A stretch of 52,711 bases of DNA, from assembly GCA_017601395.1 (NCBI GenBank), contig JAFNIQ010000006.1, forward strand, positions 1 through 52,711. The letters run 5' to 3'. This DNA comes from Candidatus Brockarchaeota archaeon. Its GTDB lineage: Archaea; Thermoproteota; EX4484-205; JAAOZP01. Position 1 is the stretch's first letter. Each line of letters begins with the position of its first letter. Position numbers and translations under genes: made by a program. The notes under the pieces are model-generated. The model had not been told where the DNA came from, did not search any database, and saw only the letters and a list, made by a program, of their open reading frames with translations. Positions 24,692 through 31,911 of the stretch are shown here, piece by piece.

Positions 24692-25306
24692 TTAAGCTTG
24701 ACGCATGATCAGCTCCAGAAGTATTGACCCTAGGGCTCCCAGGGCTGAGCGTTCATCCTCCCCGCCCACGATAAGTATGAAATCGTTATCTTTAAGGCTC
24801 AGTTTGCTCAGCTCCTCATGGTCTTTCACCGAGAAGCTTCTAAGGTCCTCCGCAACATAGGGTATTCTAAAACCCCCCTCCTTCAGGGTTAGAAGCACCG
24901 CTCCACTCCCCCCAAGTCTAACCGCCATATCCCTTGTCTTTAAAGCGTCAAGAGGCCCGATGCCTCTTAAGACGGCCATGTAGTTTACCCTTCCAACAGA
25001 TAAGTAGTCTAAACCGGTTTTACTCAGCTCTGGAACGTGAAGCCTTACGCGTTTAAGAATCCCAATCCCCCTGCCGGTTAACCTGCTGCCACTGGCTGAG
25101 GTGGAGATTAAACCGTATTTCTTCATGCATTTAACCATGCTTTTGACAGAGCCCTCACCTAGGCCAAGCAGCCTTTGAAGCTTAGCCCGTGAAACAGTCC
25201 CCTCCCCTATTTGGAGAATGGTCAGCAGTACGTGGCCGGGCGTGTAGTCCTTTGGGTGCTTCTCGCACTCTTGGACAAGCCTTTTCAAATACTCAAGCAC
25301 GGACAA
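24692..25306 (-). CDS. DUF4443-type winged-helix protein
   Basis: A 204-residue protein with an N-terminal winged helix (TPGHVLLTILQIGEG, SRAKLQRLLGLGEGSVKSMV, YGLISTSASGSRLTGRG). A C-terminal domain covers VNYMAVLRGIGPLDALKTRD, MAVRLGGSGAVLLTLKEGGF and DNDFILIVGGEDE. The combination fits the archaeal DUF4443 family, which is often found beside F420 genes. It could regulate the cluster or sense a product. It is the first gene of the four-gene operon running to cofE. The start is TTG at 25306 or GTG six bases later. Confidence 0.7.
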   Translation of the reverse strand: MSVLEYLKRLVQECEKHPKDYTPGHVLLTILQIGEGTVSRAKLQRLLGLGEGSVKSMVKCMKKYGLISTSASGSRLTGRGIGILKRVRLHVPELSKTGLDYLSVGRVNYMAVLRGIGPLDALKTRDMAVRLGGSGAVLLTLKEGGFRIPYVAEDLRSFSVKDHEELSKLSLKDNDFILIVGGEDERSALGALGSILLELIMRQA

Positions 25307-25340
25307 CTAGTTATAGACTTGCAGAGCAAGTAGAAAAACG

Positions 25341-25835
25341 TTAAGGCTTAGCCGGGGGCCAACTACTCGTGTCCACCAGGTACCACGCTAAGACATCGCC
25401 ATGCTTGAGGACATACGCGTCTGCACCTGTTTCTCCGAGAACCCAGTCCCGCGTCCCCGGATCCCACCTATACCAGAACCAATAATGGTTCCCATGCTGG
25501 TTCACGCCGCCTATCCCTGTGACGAACACGCCGAAAGGATATGCTTGGTAATCCACGTTTCCCCCTAGAGCGTAAAGGGTTAAGTTGAATAGGGTCCAGC
25601 CGACGGGCACAAGAGTATTGTTAAACCACCTCTCGGTGCCGTCATACTTCACGAGGAGGCTTGCTCTTAGGGTTATTGGCTCAACACTCTTGGCTAGGGT
25701 GTTTATTTCCTCCTTAAGAGTGTCTAGCTGTCTTATAAGACCGGCCAGGTAGAGTGTTTCTCCGACAAGTACTGCTGTGAAGATTAGAACTGTGACTATG
25801 AGGAGCCTTCTATAGTATGAGGGCTCTTTAGACAT
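25341..25835 (-). CDS. Membrane-anchored DUF4430 (transcobalamin-like) protein
   Basis: A 164-residue protein with one N-terminal transmembrane helix (LLIVTVLIFTAVLVGETLYL) and a short coiled region (QLDTLKEEINTLAKSV). An external domain follows whose YPFGVFVTGIGGV, WFWYRWDPGTRDWVLGE and KHGDVLAWYLVD match the DUF4430 fold found at the end of transcobalamin-like ligand-binding proteins. It may bind a cofactor outside the cell. I chose the ATG at 25835, preceded by AAGGTGAT. The gene upstream is an ECF S component with the same operator, so the two probably act together in uptake. Confidence 0.75.
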   Translation of the reverse strand: MSKEPSYYRRLLIVTVLIFTAVLVGETLYLAGLIRQLDTLKEEINTLAKSVEPITLRASLLVKYDGTERWFNNTLVPVGWTLFNLTLYALGGNVDYQAYPFGVFVTGIGGVNQHGNHYWFWYRWDPGTRDWVLGETGADAYVLKHGDVLAWYLVDTSSWPPAKP

Positions 25836-25849
25836 TATGATCACCTTGA

Positions 25850-25880
25850 GTTGGACAATTTATCCAACGACTATTTAAAC
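25850..25880 (-). promoter_or_regulatory. Promoter and palindromic operator of the DUF4430 gene
   Basis: The near-perfect palindrome GTTGGACAATTTATCCAAC (25850-25868) matches eight of nine pairs around a central T. On the minus strand it directly follows a TATA-like GTTTAAATAG near 25875, so it covers the expected transcription start. The same motif stands in the same position before the ECF S-component gene. The arrangement is typical of a repressor site. Confidence 0.6.
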
Positions 25881-25919
25881 TTTTATGGACTGAACATCTA
25901 AACACCTGCCTCTAAGATT

Positions 25920-26462
25920 TCAGGCAGGCGCACCGCCCTTCAAAATCCTACAGATAACTGGTGTAACGATCGGAAAGAACAATGCGTTAGAGAGCTCGTG
26001 TAAAATACTCATGGGGAGTGGGAAGTTCATTGTGATTAGCCCCATTAGAACGGACCCGTAAAACAAATATCCTGTAAAAGCATTGGTTGCAAGATCGTAT
26101 ATCAGGGTTGAAAACAGCCCTATTGAAGCGAGAACCAGAGGCTCATGAGTGCCAGTTTTAGTTGCATCGAATCCTAGGGCTGCAGGTATTTTGGAGAACA
26201 ACACGTATATCATTTCACTGAGCATGACTGCTATTAGAGTGGGAAGGTTGAACCCGTATGGGTTTAGTGTTCCATAAACCATCCATATGAGTATTGCGAG
26301 TATTGCTCCAAACTTTAAACCCATAGCCATGCTTGATGCGAAAACTATCGCATCCATGAGCTTAACATTGGGTAAACCTATTAGAACATAGTTTGAGGAA
26401 ATAGCTAGGGCAGCCAATATGGATAGTGAGGCAACCCTCTTCGCCAAGAGTCTTGGTGGCAT
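25920..26462 (-). CDS. ECF transporter S component
   Basis: A membrane protein of about 180 residues with some five or six helices, resembling substrate-binding S components of energy-coupling-factor vitamin transporters. Visible are LSILAALAISSNYVLIGLPN, VKLMDAIVFASSMAMGLKFG, AILIWMVYGTLNPYGFN and a final FPIVTPVICRILKGG. LPNVKLMDAIVF is a conserved feature I associate with a vitamin-type subgroup. The ATG at 26462 is preferred because an upstream TTG would lie inside the operator. No EcfA/EcfT genes are in the window, so it would use a shared energising module. A cobalamin-like substrate is a guess based on the DUF4430 neighbour. Confidence 0.75.
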   Translation of the reverse strand: MPPRLLAKRVASLSILAALAISSNYVLIGLPNVKLMDAIVFASSMAMGLKFGAILAILIWMVYGTLNPYGFNLPTLIAVMLSEMIYVLFSKIPAALGFDATKTGTHEPLVLASIGLFSTLIYDLATNAFTGYLFYGSVLMGLITMNFPLPMSILHELSNALFFPIVTPVICRILKGGAPA

Positions 26463-26473
26463 GTGAGTCAATT

Positions 26474-26512
26474 GTTCGGATAATTTATCCAACTGCCTCG
26501 CTTTTAAACCTA
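26474..26512 (-). promoter_or_regulatory. Promoter and operator of the ECF S-component gene
   Basis: GGATAATTTATCC (26478-26490) is a perfect 6-1-6 palindrome within TTCGGATAATTTATCCAAC, closely matching the operator at 25850-25868. A TATA-like GGTTTAAAAG (about 26503-26512, minus strand) lies just upstream. The spacing TATA-operator-start is nearly the same at both genes. Confidence 0.6.
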
Positions 26513-26671
26513 CCGCATTAACACTGTATAGGGAAGGTTTAAAATTTAGAACGGACTCTCCGATTGCAAAAATTTTCGGGGTTTCTCTGGTGGAAAGGTG
26601 TTTAAGATGTTGAGCTGTCTGGAATGGACTCTAATATGCTAGCACTAATGTGGATTCTTTCCGGCAACACT

Positions 26672-27990
26672 TTAAGAGGCTTGACTATAATGGGAAAGGT
26701 AGGTGGACCTTGTCCCCGTACCAGAGGAACGGTACGAACTTCCTCCAAAGTTAAGCGTCCCGGTTACGGTTCCGTCTAACCTGCCCAGATATTTAAAGAC
26801 GACTTCAAGAAACCTGTCTGCAACTTCACTACTGTACTTCTTGAGGGCCTTAAGATAAGCGTCAACTATACCTCCTATCTTTAATCCAACTACTTTCGCA
26901 GCGTCTCCCTCTATCTCGAGCAAGACTTCGTCGGGGGTCCTCGTCTTCTCCATGTCCTTGTGTTCTCGCTTAGCCAGTTGTCTAAAGATTCTATGGCTTC
27001 ATCTCCATCCTTGATCCACATTGAGACTATGCTTCCCACAGCTTTTTCCTCCCTTCTCCTTCAACTCTCCCGGAGGATAGTGCTCCATGATCATGCTTAT
27101 CGCATCCAGCATCCTGCTGGAGCTTTCCCTGCTCGGGGCATTGTCTAAGACTTGCTTCGAGAGCTCCGAATATGCTTCTAGGACGCCTTCAACCTTAGGT
27201 GGGTCATCATTCATGTTTCCCACCATGTTTCCAGCAGTTTCCCTGAACTTGCTGCTGTACTTGTTTCCAAGCAGGAGGTCGGCAATTTTACTGAAGATTT
27301 TAGTCCCCTTCCTTTCTACCACGAGCGCCAGGGCATCCCATATCGCTGGGGTTATCCACCTGTAGACCCCGCCGCCGACAAGCCTAAGCACATGCTTCAT
27401 GCTGGGCGGCTTGCCGCCTACCCTCTCAGCCCTTATCTTACTGACCTTGTAGAGAAAGTGGTAACATAGGCTGCGCAGCTCGCTATTGCTCCAGCAACCC
27501 TCCCCGTTGCATACCCACCCTGTAATCCCTATCCCCTGTGGAAGGTGGTTCCTTTAGTCCAAATGGCTATCCTTATCTCGTCCCATGAGATATCTTGGGC
27601 TAGGTCTGAAAACACGTTAAGGAGAAGATTGTCATTAATATCCTTGGCTTCCGACCCGCACGTCTGGGCAAGCTTGAATAGCTCGTTGGCGTGCTGAGCC
27701 ATGCCGATTTCATTGAACTCCTTACCCATGCCTTCGCAAACGTCAGCGAGCTCGTTTAACGAGTCCATGGCGGCTAGTGCGTTATGAACGTCTATCCAGA
27801 CCTCAGCCATGTTCATCGCAACGCCGATGACAAGGATAGCCAGCGAGGCTGCTGCAGCCCACTTGGGTGGAAGCATGATGCCAACGATGACCATTATTCT
27901 GCAAGTCGCCACTATTCCCAATCCCTTTTAGGCGAAACCGTCCCAGAAGCCCCTCCAGAACCGCGGGAGCTTGCCGTTTCTAAAGCTCAC
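26672..27990 (-). pseudogene. Multiply disabled membrane protein gene
   Basis: On the minus strand a GTG at 27990 opens SFRNGKLPRFWRGFWDGFA and meets an in-frame TAA at codon 21. The same frame then reads on as a double membrane segment (CRIMVIVGIMLPPKWAAAAS, LAILVIGVAMNMAEVWID) and a helical region to a TAG at 27529-27531. Further pieces follow in other frames: MKHVLRLVGGGVYRWITPAI with NNAPSRESSS-like helices, SMWIKDGDEAIESLDNWLSE, and TRTPDEVLLEIEGDAAKVVG to the end. Two stops and at least three frameshifts separate parts that look like one protein of some 430 residues. Family not recognised. It follows the ATPase operon in the same direction. Confidence 0.7.
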
Positions 27991-28109
27991 TTGGAGCGTT
28001 GCAAAATTCTGTTTTGATACTTCAGGTTGATGAAGATCGGATGCTCCATATCTTCCAATTGGACGAGTTGCAACTGGACTGAGCCGTGGACTGAAAGAAG
28101 GCTGTTCAA
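27987..28109 (-). CDS. Possible small protein at the end of the ATPase operon
   Basis: A 40-residue frame starts with TTG eight bases after GAGGAGG, a strong ribosome site, and begins 13 bases after the RecA-like gene. The product reads NSLLSVHGSVQLQLVQLEDM and ends NRILQRSK. Its TGA overlaps the GTG of the disabled gene that follows. It might be a real short gene or another fragment of the dying region. No family recognised. Confidence 0.3.
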   Translation of the reverse strand: MNSLLSVHGSVQLQLVQLEDMEHPIFINLKYQNRILQRSK

Positions 28110-28122
28110 GACGCCATCCTCC

Positions 28123-28986
28123 TCATTCCTTCAGGATTTTCTTCTTAATCATCTCGGCGACTGGCGCTGGGCTGATATCCTTGTAGGGCTCTATGCCCGC
28201 CTCCGTGATCCTGACTAGACAGCAGGTCATGGATGGTTTTGAAAGCGATTTCTCCAGAATCACCGCCTTGACTTCCTCGCCCAGGCTTGTGGAAACCATC
28301 CTGAGGATGCTCTTGCTCATGTAAACGAGGTGCTGTCCCCCAATCACGTCGAACTCCCTGGCGCCGAAGCCAGCCTCCGGGTCTATAGAGAAACTCTTCT
28401 TATCAATGCTTTCCGCCATCTCCCTCCTAGACTTCTCTTGAAAACTCCTGGCGGCTTCACTCCTCCGCCAGCTCGTTATTAAGAGAAGCGTCTCGTAGCC
28501 CGTCGCCATTCCCACGAGAGTGTTAACTTCCAACGAGAGCTTGCCTTGAAGGATCCTTGCTGTGGAGGCCAGATGTTGAGTAGGCGTGTTCAAGAGCTGT
28601 GCGTGATAGTGGGGAACCAGTGAGTCGACGATGATAAGCACCGGGGTCCAGTCGTTCTTATCCACCTCTCTAGGTATTGTCTCGACTATCGCCTTGTGTT
28701 GCTCGAAGAGGCCACTAGCCTGGTACATCTTAATCCTGGACAGAGCATCCTCCCTAATGCCCCTCTTCAAGCATATTGTCTTCAGGCGGTCGGGGTCCCA
28801 TTCCTCTGTTTTTACAACTATTATCACATCCTTCTCTCTACAGCCCTTTAAAGCCTCAGCCACTAGGGTCAGAGAAATGGTGGTCTTACCGGTTCCAGGG
28901 CTCCCGTAGACCAGGTTTGAAACACCAGTTGGAAGGCCTCCGGTTAGCTCGTCCAGCGGCTTAATACCAGTGCTTAACTTCCTCAT
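28123..28986 (-). CDS. RecA/KaiC/RadB-type ATPase
   Basis: A 287-residue single-domain RecA-fold ATPase. It opens with LSTGIKPLDELTGGLPTGVS, the usual KaiC/RadA entry, followed by Walker A GSPGTGKTT at residues 28-36. The Walker B strand is VLIIVDSLVPHYHAQLL. The later FDVIGGQHLVYMSKSILRMV and a C-terminal VRITEAGIEP resemble RadB and archaeal KaiC-like proteins. It overlaps the HerA-like gene upstream by ATGA and is the only member of this three-gene operon with intact ATPase motifs. It may act on DNA or on the two partner proteins. Assignment as true RadB is not certain. Confidence 0.8.
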   Translation of the reverse strand: MRKLSTGIKPLDELTGGLPTGVSNLVYGSPGTGKTTISLTLVAEALKGCREKDVIIVVKTEEWDPDRLKTICLKRGIREDALSRIKMYQASGLFEQHKAIVETIPREVDKNDWTPVLIIVDSLVPHYHAQLLNTPTQHLASTARILQGKLSLEVNTLVGMATGYETLLLITSWRRSEAARSFQEKSRREMAESIDKKSFSIDPEAGFGAREFDVIGGQHLVYMSKSILRMVSTSLGEEVKAVILEKSLSKPSMTCCLVRITEAGIEPYKDISPAPVAEMIKKKILKE

Positions 28987-30212
28987 CCCGATCTGCCCTC
29001 CGCAAGAACCAAGAGTTGTCTCTCCCCTTCCTGAACCTGTCTTAGATAACCCTGCCTAATGAGTGCAGCAAGGGCCCTGAGGCCCTCCGCGCCCAACGAG
29101 GCCCTTACCTCTTCTATGAACTCGTTCAAGCTTGCTTTTCCACCCGACCCCTCCAGCTTCCCGATTATCTTAGATCCGGCCTCGTAGAACTCGCCAAGCC
29201 TCTCCCTCAACTCGTCATCAGAGCTTAAGACTTTCATGACCGGTTTACGGGCTTCCCTCTCCTTCTCGCTAAGGGGCTTAAGGAAAATGTTCACAGGAGC
29301 CTCTACGAAGCCATACTCCCCATTCTTAATGAGGATAAGCATGAAGTAGTTTGAAGCATCCCTCTCGGGCGTGCGCCCCATCCTCCATGGGTTAACGGCT
29401 TCAGAAGGAGGCGAGAAGACTACGGAGTCAAGGTTCTCCAAAACCCTTTCGGAGACCTGTGATAGGTTTTTCTCTGCTAATATTATCAAATAGCCTTTCC
29501 TCTCCAACTCTCCGGTTAAGGACTCTTCAACGAAGAGTTTAGCATTGTCAAGCCTCCTGTTTCTCGGCCATATCAAGCTTGGATAGCTTACGACTATGAG
29601 CGTCCTGCGTTTAGGCTCAAGCTGAGCGAGCTTCGCCAGCATCAAAAGCGTTGCGAAGACCTTGTGCGAAGCTATTGTAAACCCGGAGAGGTTGAAGACC
29701 ATCCCCGACTCCAAAACATCACTGAACTCCATTGCTTCTTTTCTGCCGAAGGCCCGCCTCAGGGTTCCGAAGGTGAATGGTTCGAAAGGCGTGTAAATCG
29801 ATAACCCGCCCTCCGGTGTCTCGAAGTCAAGCCTTGAAGCGATCTCAGTTATCGTGGTTTCCGAAAGCCTTAATACATCATCCAAGAGCGCTTTCGCCGC
29901 AATGGCCTTCACGTTGAAAGTTCCAAAGCAATAGTCAAGTATCTCCACAACCGATTCGATGTATTGCTCAACCTTTTCACGGTTCGGAGGTTTAATTGGA
30001 TTTAAACCATATTTGACGACATCATAGTATCTCGTCTTACCCATCCTTGCCACGCAGCTAAACTCATCATTTAAATCGAGCAGGATTACATTCGCATCCT
30101 TAAACACGTCTTGAAGCAGGTATACGAGAGCAGCTTTGAAGTTACTCCCGGCTACGCCTATCCTCACAGATGCCTCCAGCAACCCTAGGCTCTGCTCAGG
30201 CACAACCCTCAT
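28983..30212 (-). CDS. HerA/VirB4-like protein with degenerate ATPase motifs and C-terminal winged helix
   Basis: The order of segments recalls HerA-type P-loop ATPases, but key motifs are altered. The phosphate loop position reads IGVAGSNFKAALVYLL, with no GK[ST]. The next strand VILLDLNDEFS matches the HerA LDxxGE-like strand, GMVFNLSGFTIASHKVFATL recalls the Walker B-side helix, and the Walker B strand itself reads TLIVVSYPSLIWP without Asp-Glu. GYLIILAEKNLSQVSERVLENLDSVVF, here given in part as GYLIILAEKNLSQVS, matches the HerA sensor region. The last 90 residues form a probable winged helix (KASLNEFIEEVRASLGAEGL, ALIRQGYL). The enzyme is probably inactive and structural. It overlaps both neighbours by ATGA. 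Confidence 0.6.
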   Translation of the reverse strand: MRVVPEQSLGLLEASVRIGVAGSNFKAALVYLLQDVFKDANVILLDLNDEFSCVARMGKTRYYDVVKYGLNPIKPPNREKVEQYIESVVEILDYCFGTFNVKAIAAKALLDDVLRLSETTITEIASRLDFETPEGGLSIYTPFEPFTFGTLRRAFGRKEAMEFSDVLESGMVFNLSGFTIASHKVFATLLMLAKLAQLEPKRRTLIVVSYPSLIWPRNRRLDNAKLFVEESLTGELERKGYLIILAEKNLSQVSERVLENLDSVVFSPPSEAVNPWRMGRTPERDASNYFMLILIKNGEYGFVEAPVNIFLKPLSEKEREARKPVMKVLSSDDELRERLGEFYEAGSKIIGKLEGSGGKASLNEFIEEVRASLGAEGLRALAALIRQGYLRQVQEGERQLLVLAEGRSG

Positions 30213-31573
30213 TTCAGCACCCTCACCCCCTGTTGGGAGATCAGGACAGTCCTCCGCTCAAGTGCAAACCCCCTGGACGGTAGGAGCGACTCGACCAGCT
30301 CCTTTTTGCAGTGCATTAGGATGATGTTGTCCGCTTCAAAGCCCGAGCGTATCCATGGTTTTTCCAGCGTCAGTATCTCAATTGGGGCCTTCACGTCTAG
30401 GTTTCCAGCAAGGCCTCTAAACCAGATAGCGGCTAGGGGTTTAGCTAGGGTTTTCTTAAGCAAGGCTTCATCAGAGGGCCCGTTGGCGAAGACCACTTCC
30501 ATCCCACCGTGGTGCCTATAAGTCTTAACTGGTTTCTTACGCAGCCTGTTCTTGCTAGGCTTGAAACCCCTCTCAACAAGCTTCTTTTTCATCTCACCCT
30601 CGGTATCCTCAGATATCCCCTTAACGTCGACTACGATAGCCATCGAGTTCCTCCTCAACTGCGAGAGACATAGCTGGAGGGCAAGATCCTCCGCATCCCT
30701 TCTCTCACCAACTATTAGTAGCCTCCCTGCCAGTCGACTAGGGTTTAGATCGATTAGCCAGGGGACCGGCATTACGTAGGGCTTCAGGGAGAGCCACTCT
30801 TCCAAAGCTTGCCGTAAACACTGCCCAGAGCCCTGTCCTGCTTCCTTCAGGTTCTTCTTGAACTCCTCCAGGGCCTGGGGATTATCTGAAGCAACTTCAA
30901 CCTTCATTAATTGCCTGCTAGGTTTAGCCTCGCAGAGTATAGCGGTATTGCCTGTCGCGCTCTTTCCGACAGCTTCTACGAAAGAAGACAGGCTCCCCTT
31001 GAGCTTAAGCGTCTGACGATGCTCAAAGGACTCCATGAAGGCATCTTCAGGGAGCTTCCAATGGAACCTTGCCTTCCCCCTTAAGACTTTCAGCAAACCT
31101 CCTAGGTCAAACCCGTGAAGGAAAGCAACTTTAGGAACCGGTGCAAGCGACAGGAGAATCGTGTGGTCTTCAGGTTGGACGGCCTCTTCCTCGCATACTA
31201 TCCTTAGCTCACTAAGCCTAATCCTAGCATTCAGGGATTTGCGAGTAACGAAGACAACGCAGAGGGATGCTGCTATGAATCCTATTTGAGTATAGTGCTT
31301 GATGCGGAAGAAAGCTAAGAAGAGTGCTGACATCAACCAGATTAGCAGGAAGGAGAATACCCCTTTAAAGATCCTTCTCACGTTTTCCTTAAAGTACTTT
31401 CTCGGAAATAACAGGGACATGGTCAAGAACGCCATCACCACCATAGAGATCAGGCTCGTCAGGCCTCCTAGGTCTAAGCCGAGGGAGTACCCGATGGAAT
31501 CTAAAAGCCTCTTAACCAAGCTTCCCGACAGAAGTACTGCAGCGAGCTTCAGGACAGTCTTAATGATGCCCAT
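30209..31573 (-). CDS. Membrane-anchored HerA-like protein, ATPase motifs degenerate
   Basis: The N-terminal 130 residues hold about four transmembrane helices (TVLKLAAVLLSGSLVKRL, LTSLISMVVMAFLTMSLLF, GVFSFLLIWLMSALFLAFF, QIGFIAASLCVVFVT). The cytoplasmic part has a mixed domain and then VPWLIDLNPSRLAGRLLIVG, which is where HerA/VirB4 proteins reach Walker A, but the next residues are ERRDAEDLALQLCL, so nucleotide binding is unlikely. AIVVDVKG matches the following strand, and the C-terminus TLEKPWIRSGFEADNIILMH resembles a HerA end. It is first in the operon, behind a minus-strand TATA-like CTATAAAAATA near 31605-31615. It could anchor the complex at the membrane, as VirB4/CedB-type proteins do in DNA transfer. 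Confidence 0.55.
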   Translation of the reverse strand: MGIIKTVLKLAAVLLSGSLVKRLLDSIGYSLGLDLGGLTSLISMVVMAFLTMSLLFPRKYFKENVRRIFKGVFSFLLIWLMSALFLAFFRIKHYTQIGFIAASLCVVFVTRKSLNARIRLSELRIVCEEEAVQPEDHTILLSLAPVPKVAFLHGFDLGGLLKVLRGKARFHWKLPEDAFMESFEHRQTLKLKGSLSSFVEAVGKSATGNTAILCEAKPSRQLMKVEVASDNPQALEEFKKNLKEAGQGSGQCLRQALEEWLSLKPYVMPVPWLIDLNPSRLAGRLLIVGERRDAEDLALQLCLSQLRRNSMAIVVDVKGISEDTEGEMKKKLVERGFKPSKNRLRKKPVKTYRHHGGMEVVFANGPSDEALLKKTLAKPLAAIWFRGLAGNLDVKAPIEILTLEKPWIRSGFEADNIILMHCKKELVESLLPSRGFALERRTVLISQQGVRVLK

Positions 31574-31636
31574 TCTCCACCACGCATAGAAGCATTGTGA
31601 AACATATTTTTATAGCATGAGGTAAGCGAAAATTTC

Positions 31637-31651
31637 CGCTGACAGTCAGCG
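31637..31651. promoter_or_regulatory. Palindrome between divergent operons
   Basis: CGCTGACAGTCAGCG is a perfect 7-1-7 palindrome, flanked by GGTAA and AATTTC on the left and GAATTTACC on the right, which form a looser outer pair. It lies between the minus-strand operon start (31573) and the plus-strand regulator gene (31912), close to the minus-strand TATA box, and is a good operator candidate. Confidence 0.5.
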
Positions 31652-31689
31652 AGAATTTACCAACGGAAGATTTATATCACTGTTCTCAG

Positions 31690-31761
31690 CCGGCTTGGCG
31701 AGTGCCATTCGAGCGCGAATTCTCCGAGAATTGGGCGGATAAAGACCGCTTCAAGCGCCGG
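31690..31761 (+). ncRNA. Candidate structured RNA or leader: closing stem with three hairpins
   Basis: CCGGCTT (31690-31696) pairs with AAGCGCCGG (31753-31761) with a two-base bulge. Inside are three hairpins: GGC-GAGT-GCC (31697-31706), AATTCT-CCG-AGAATT (31718-31732) and GCGG-ATAAAGA-CCGC (31735-31749). The outline is cloverleaf-like, but there is no T-loop or anticodon pattern, so it is not a tRNA. A TATA-like TTTATATC at 31671-31678 would place the transcript start near 31697, slightly inside the outer stem. The element may therefore instead be a set of DNA operator palindromes. No family recognised. Confidence 0.3.
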
Positions 31762-31796
31762 GGGAAGAGATGACAGCCCATCGGGATTCCTCGCTT

Positions 31797-31841
31797 GTAA
31801 GCAGGTAAACATTCGTTTACCTCAGGTAAACATCTGCTTAC
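31797..31841. promoter_or_regulatory. Compound operator with nested inverted and direct repeats
   Basis: An outer inverted repeat GTAAGCAG...CTGCTTAC (31797-31804 with 31834-31841) encloses an inner GGTAAAC-ATTC-GTTTACC (31804-31810 with 31815-31821) and a third GGTAAAC copy (31825-31831). CAGGTAAACAT is a direct repeat. The site lies about 70 bases before the ArsR-like gene, so autoregulation is likely. Confidence 0.6.
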
Positions 31842-31911
31842 CATGTTTTGGCCATTCACACCATCAAGGTTTCAAACCCTTGATGTCTTTCTCCTAAATC
31901 CTTAAAAGGTA

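Noticed and set aside
31690-31761. tRNA gene
   Set aside because: The fold has three hairpins and a closing stem, but no T-loop sequence, no proper anticodon loop and no 3' acceptor pattern.
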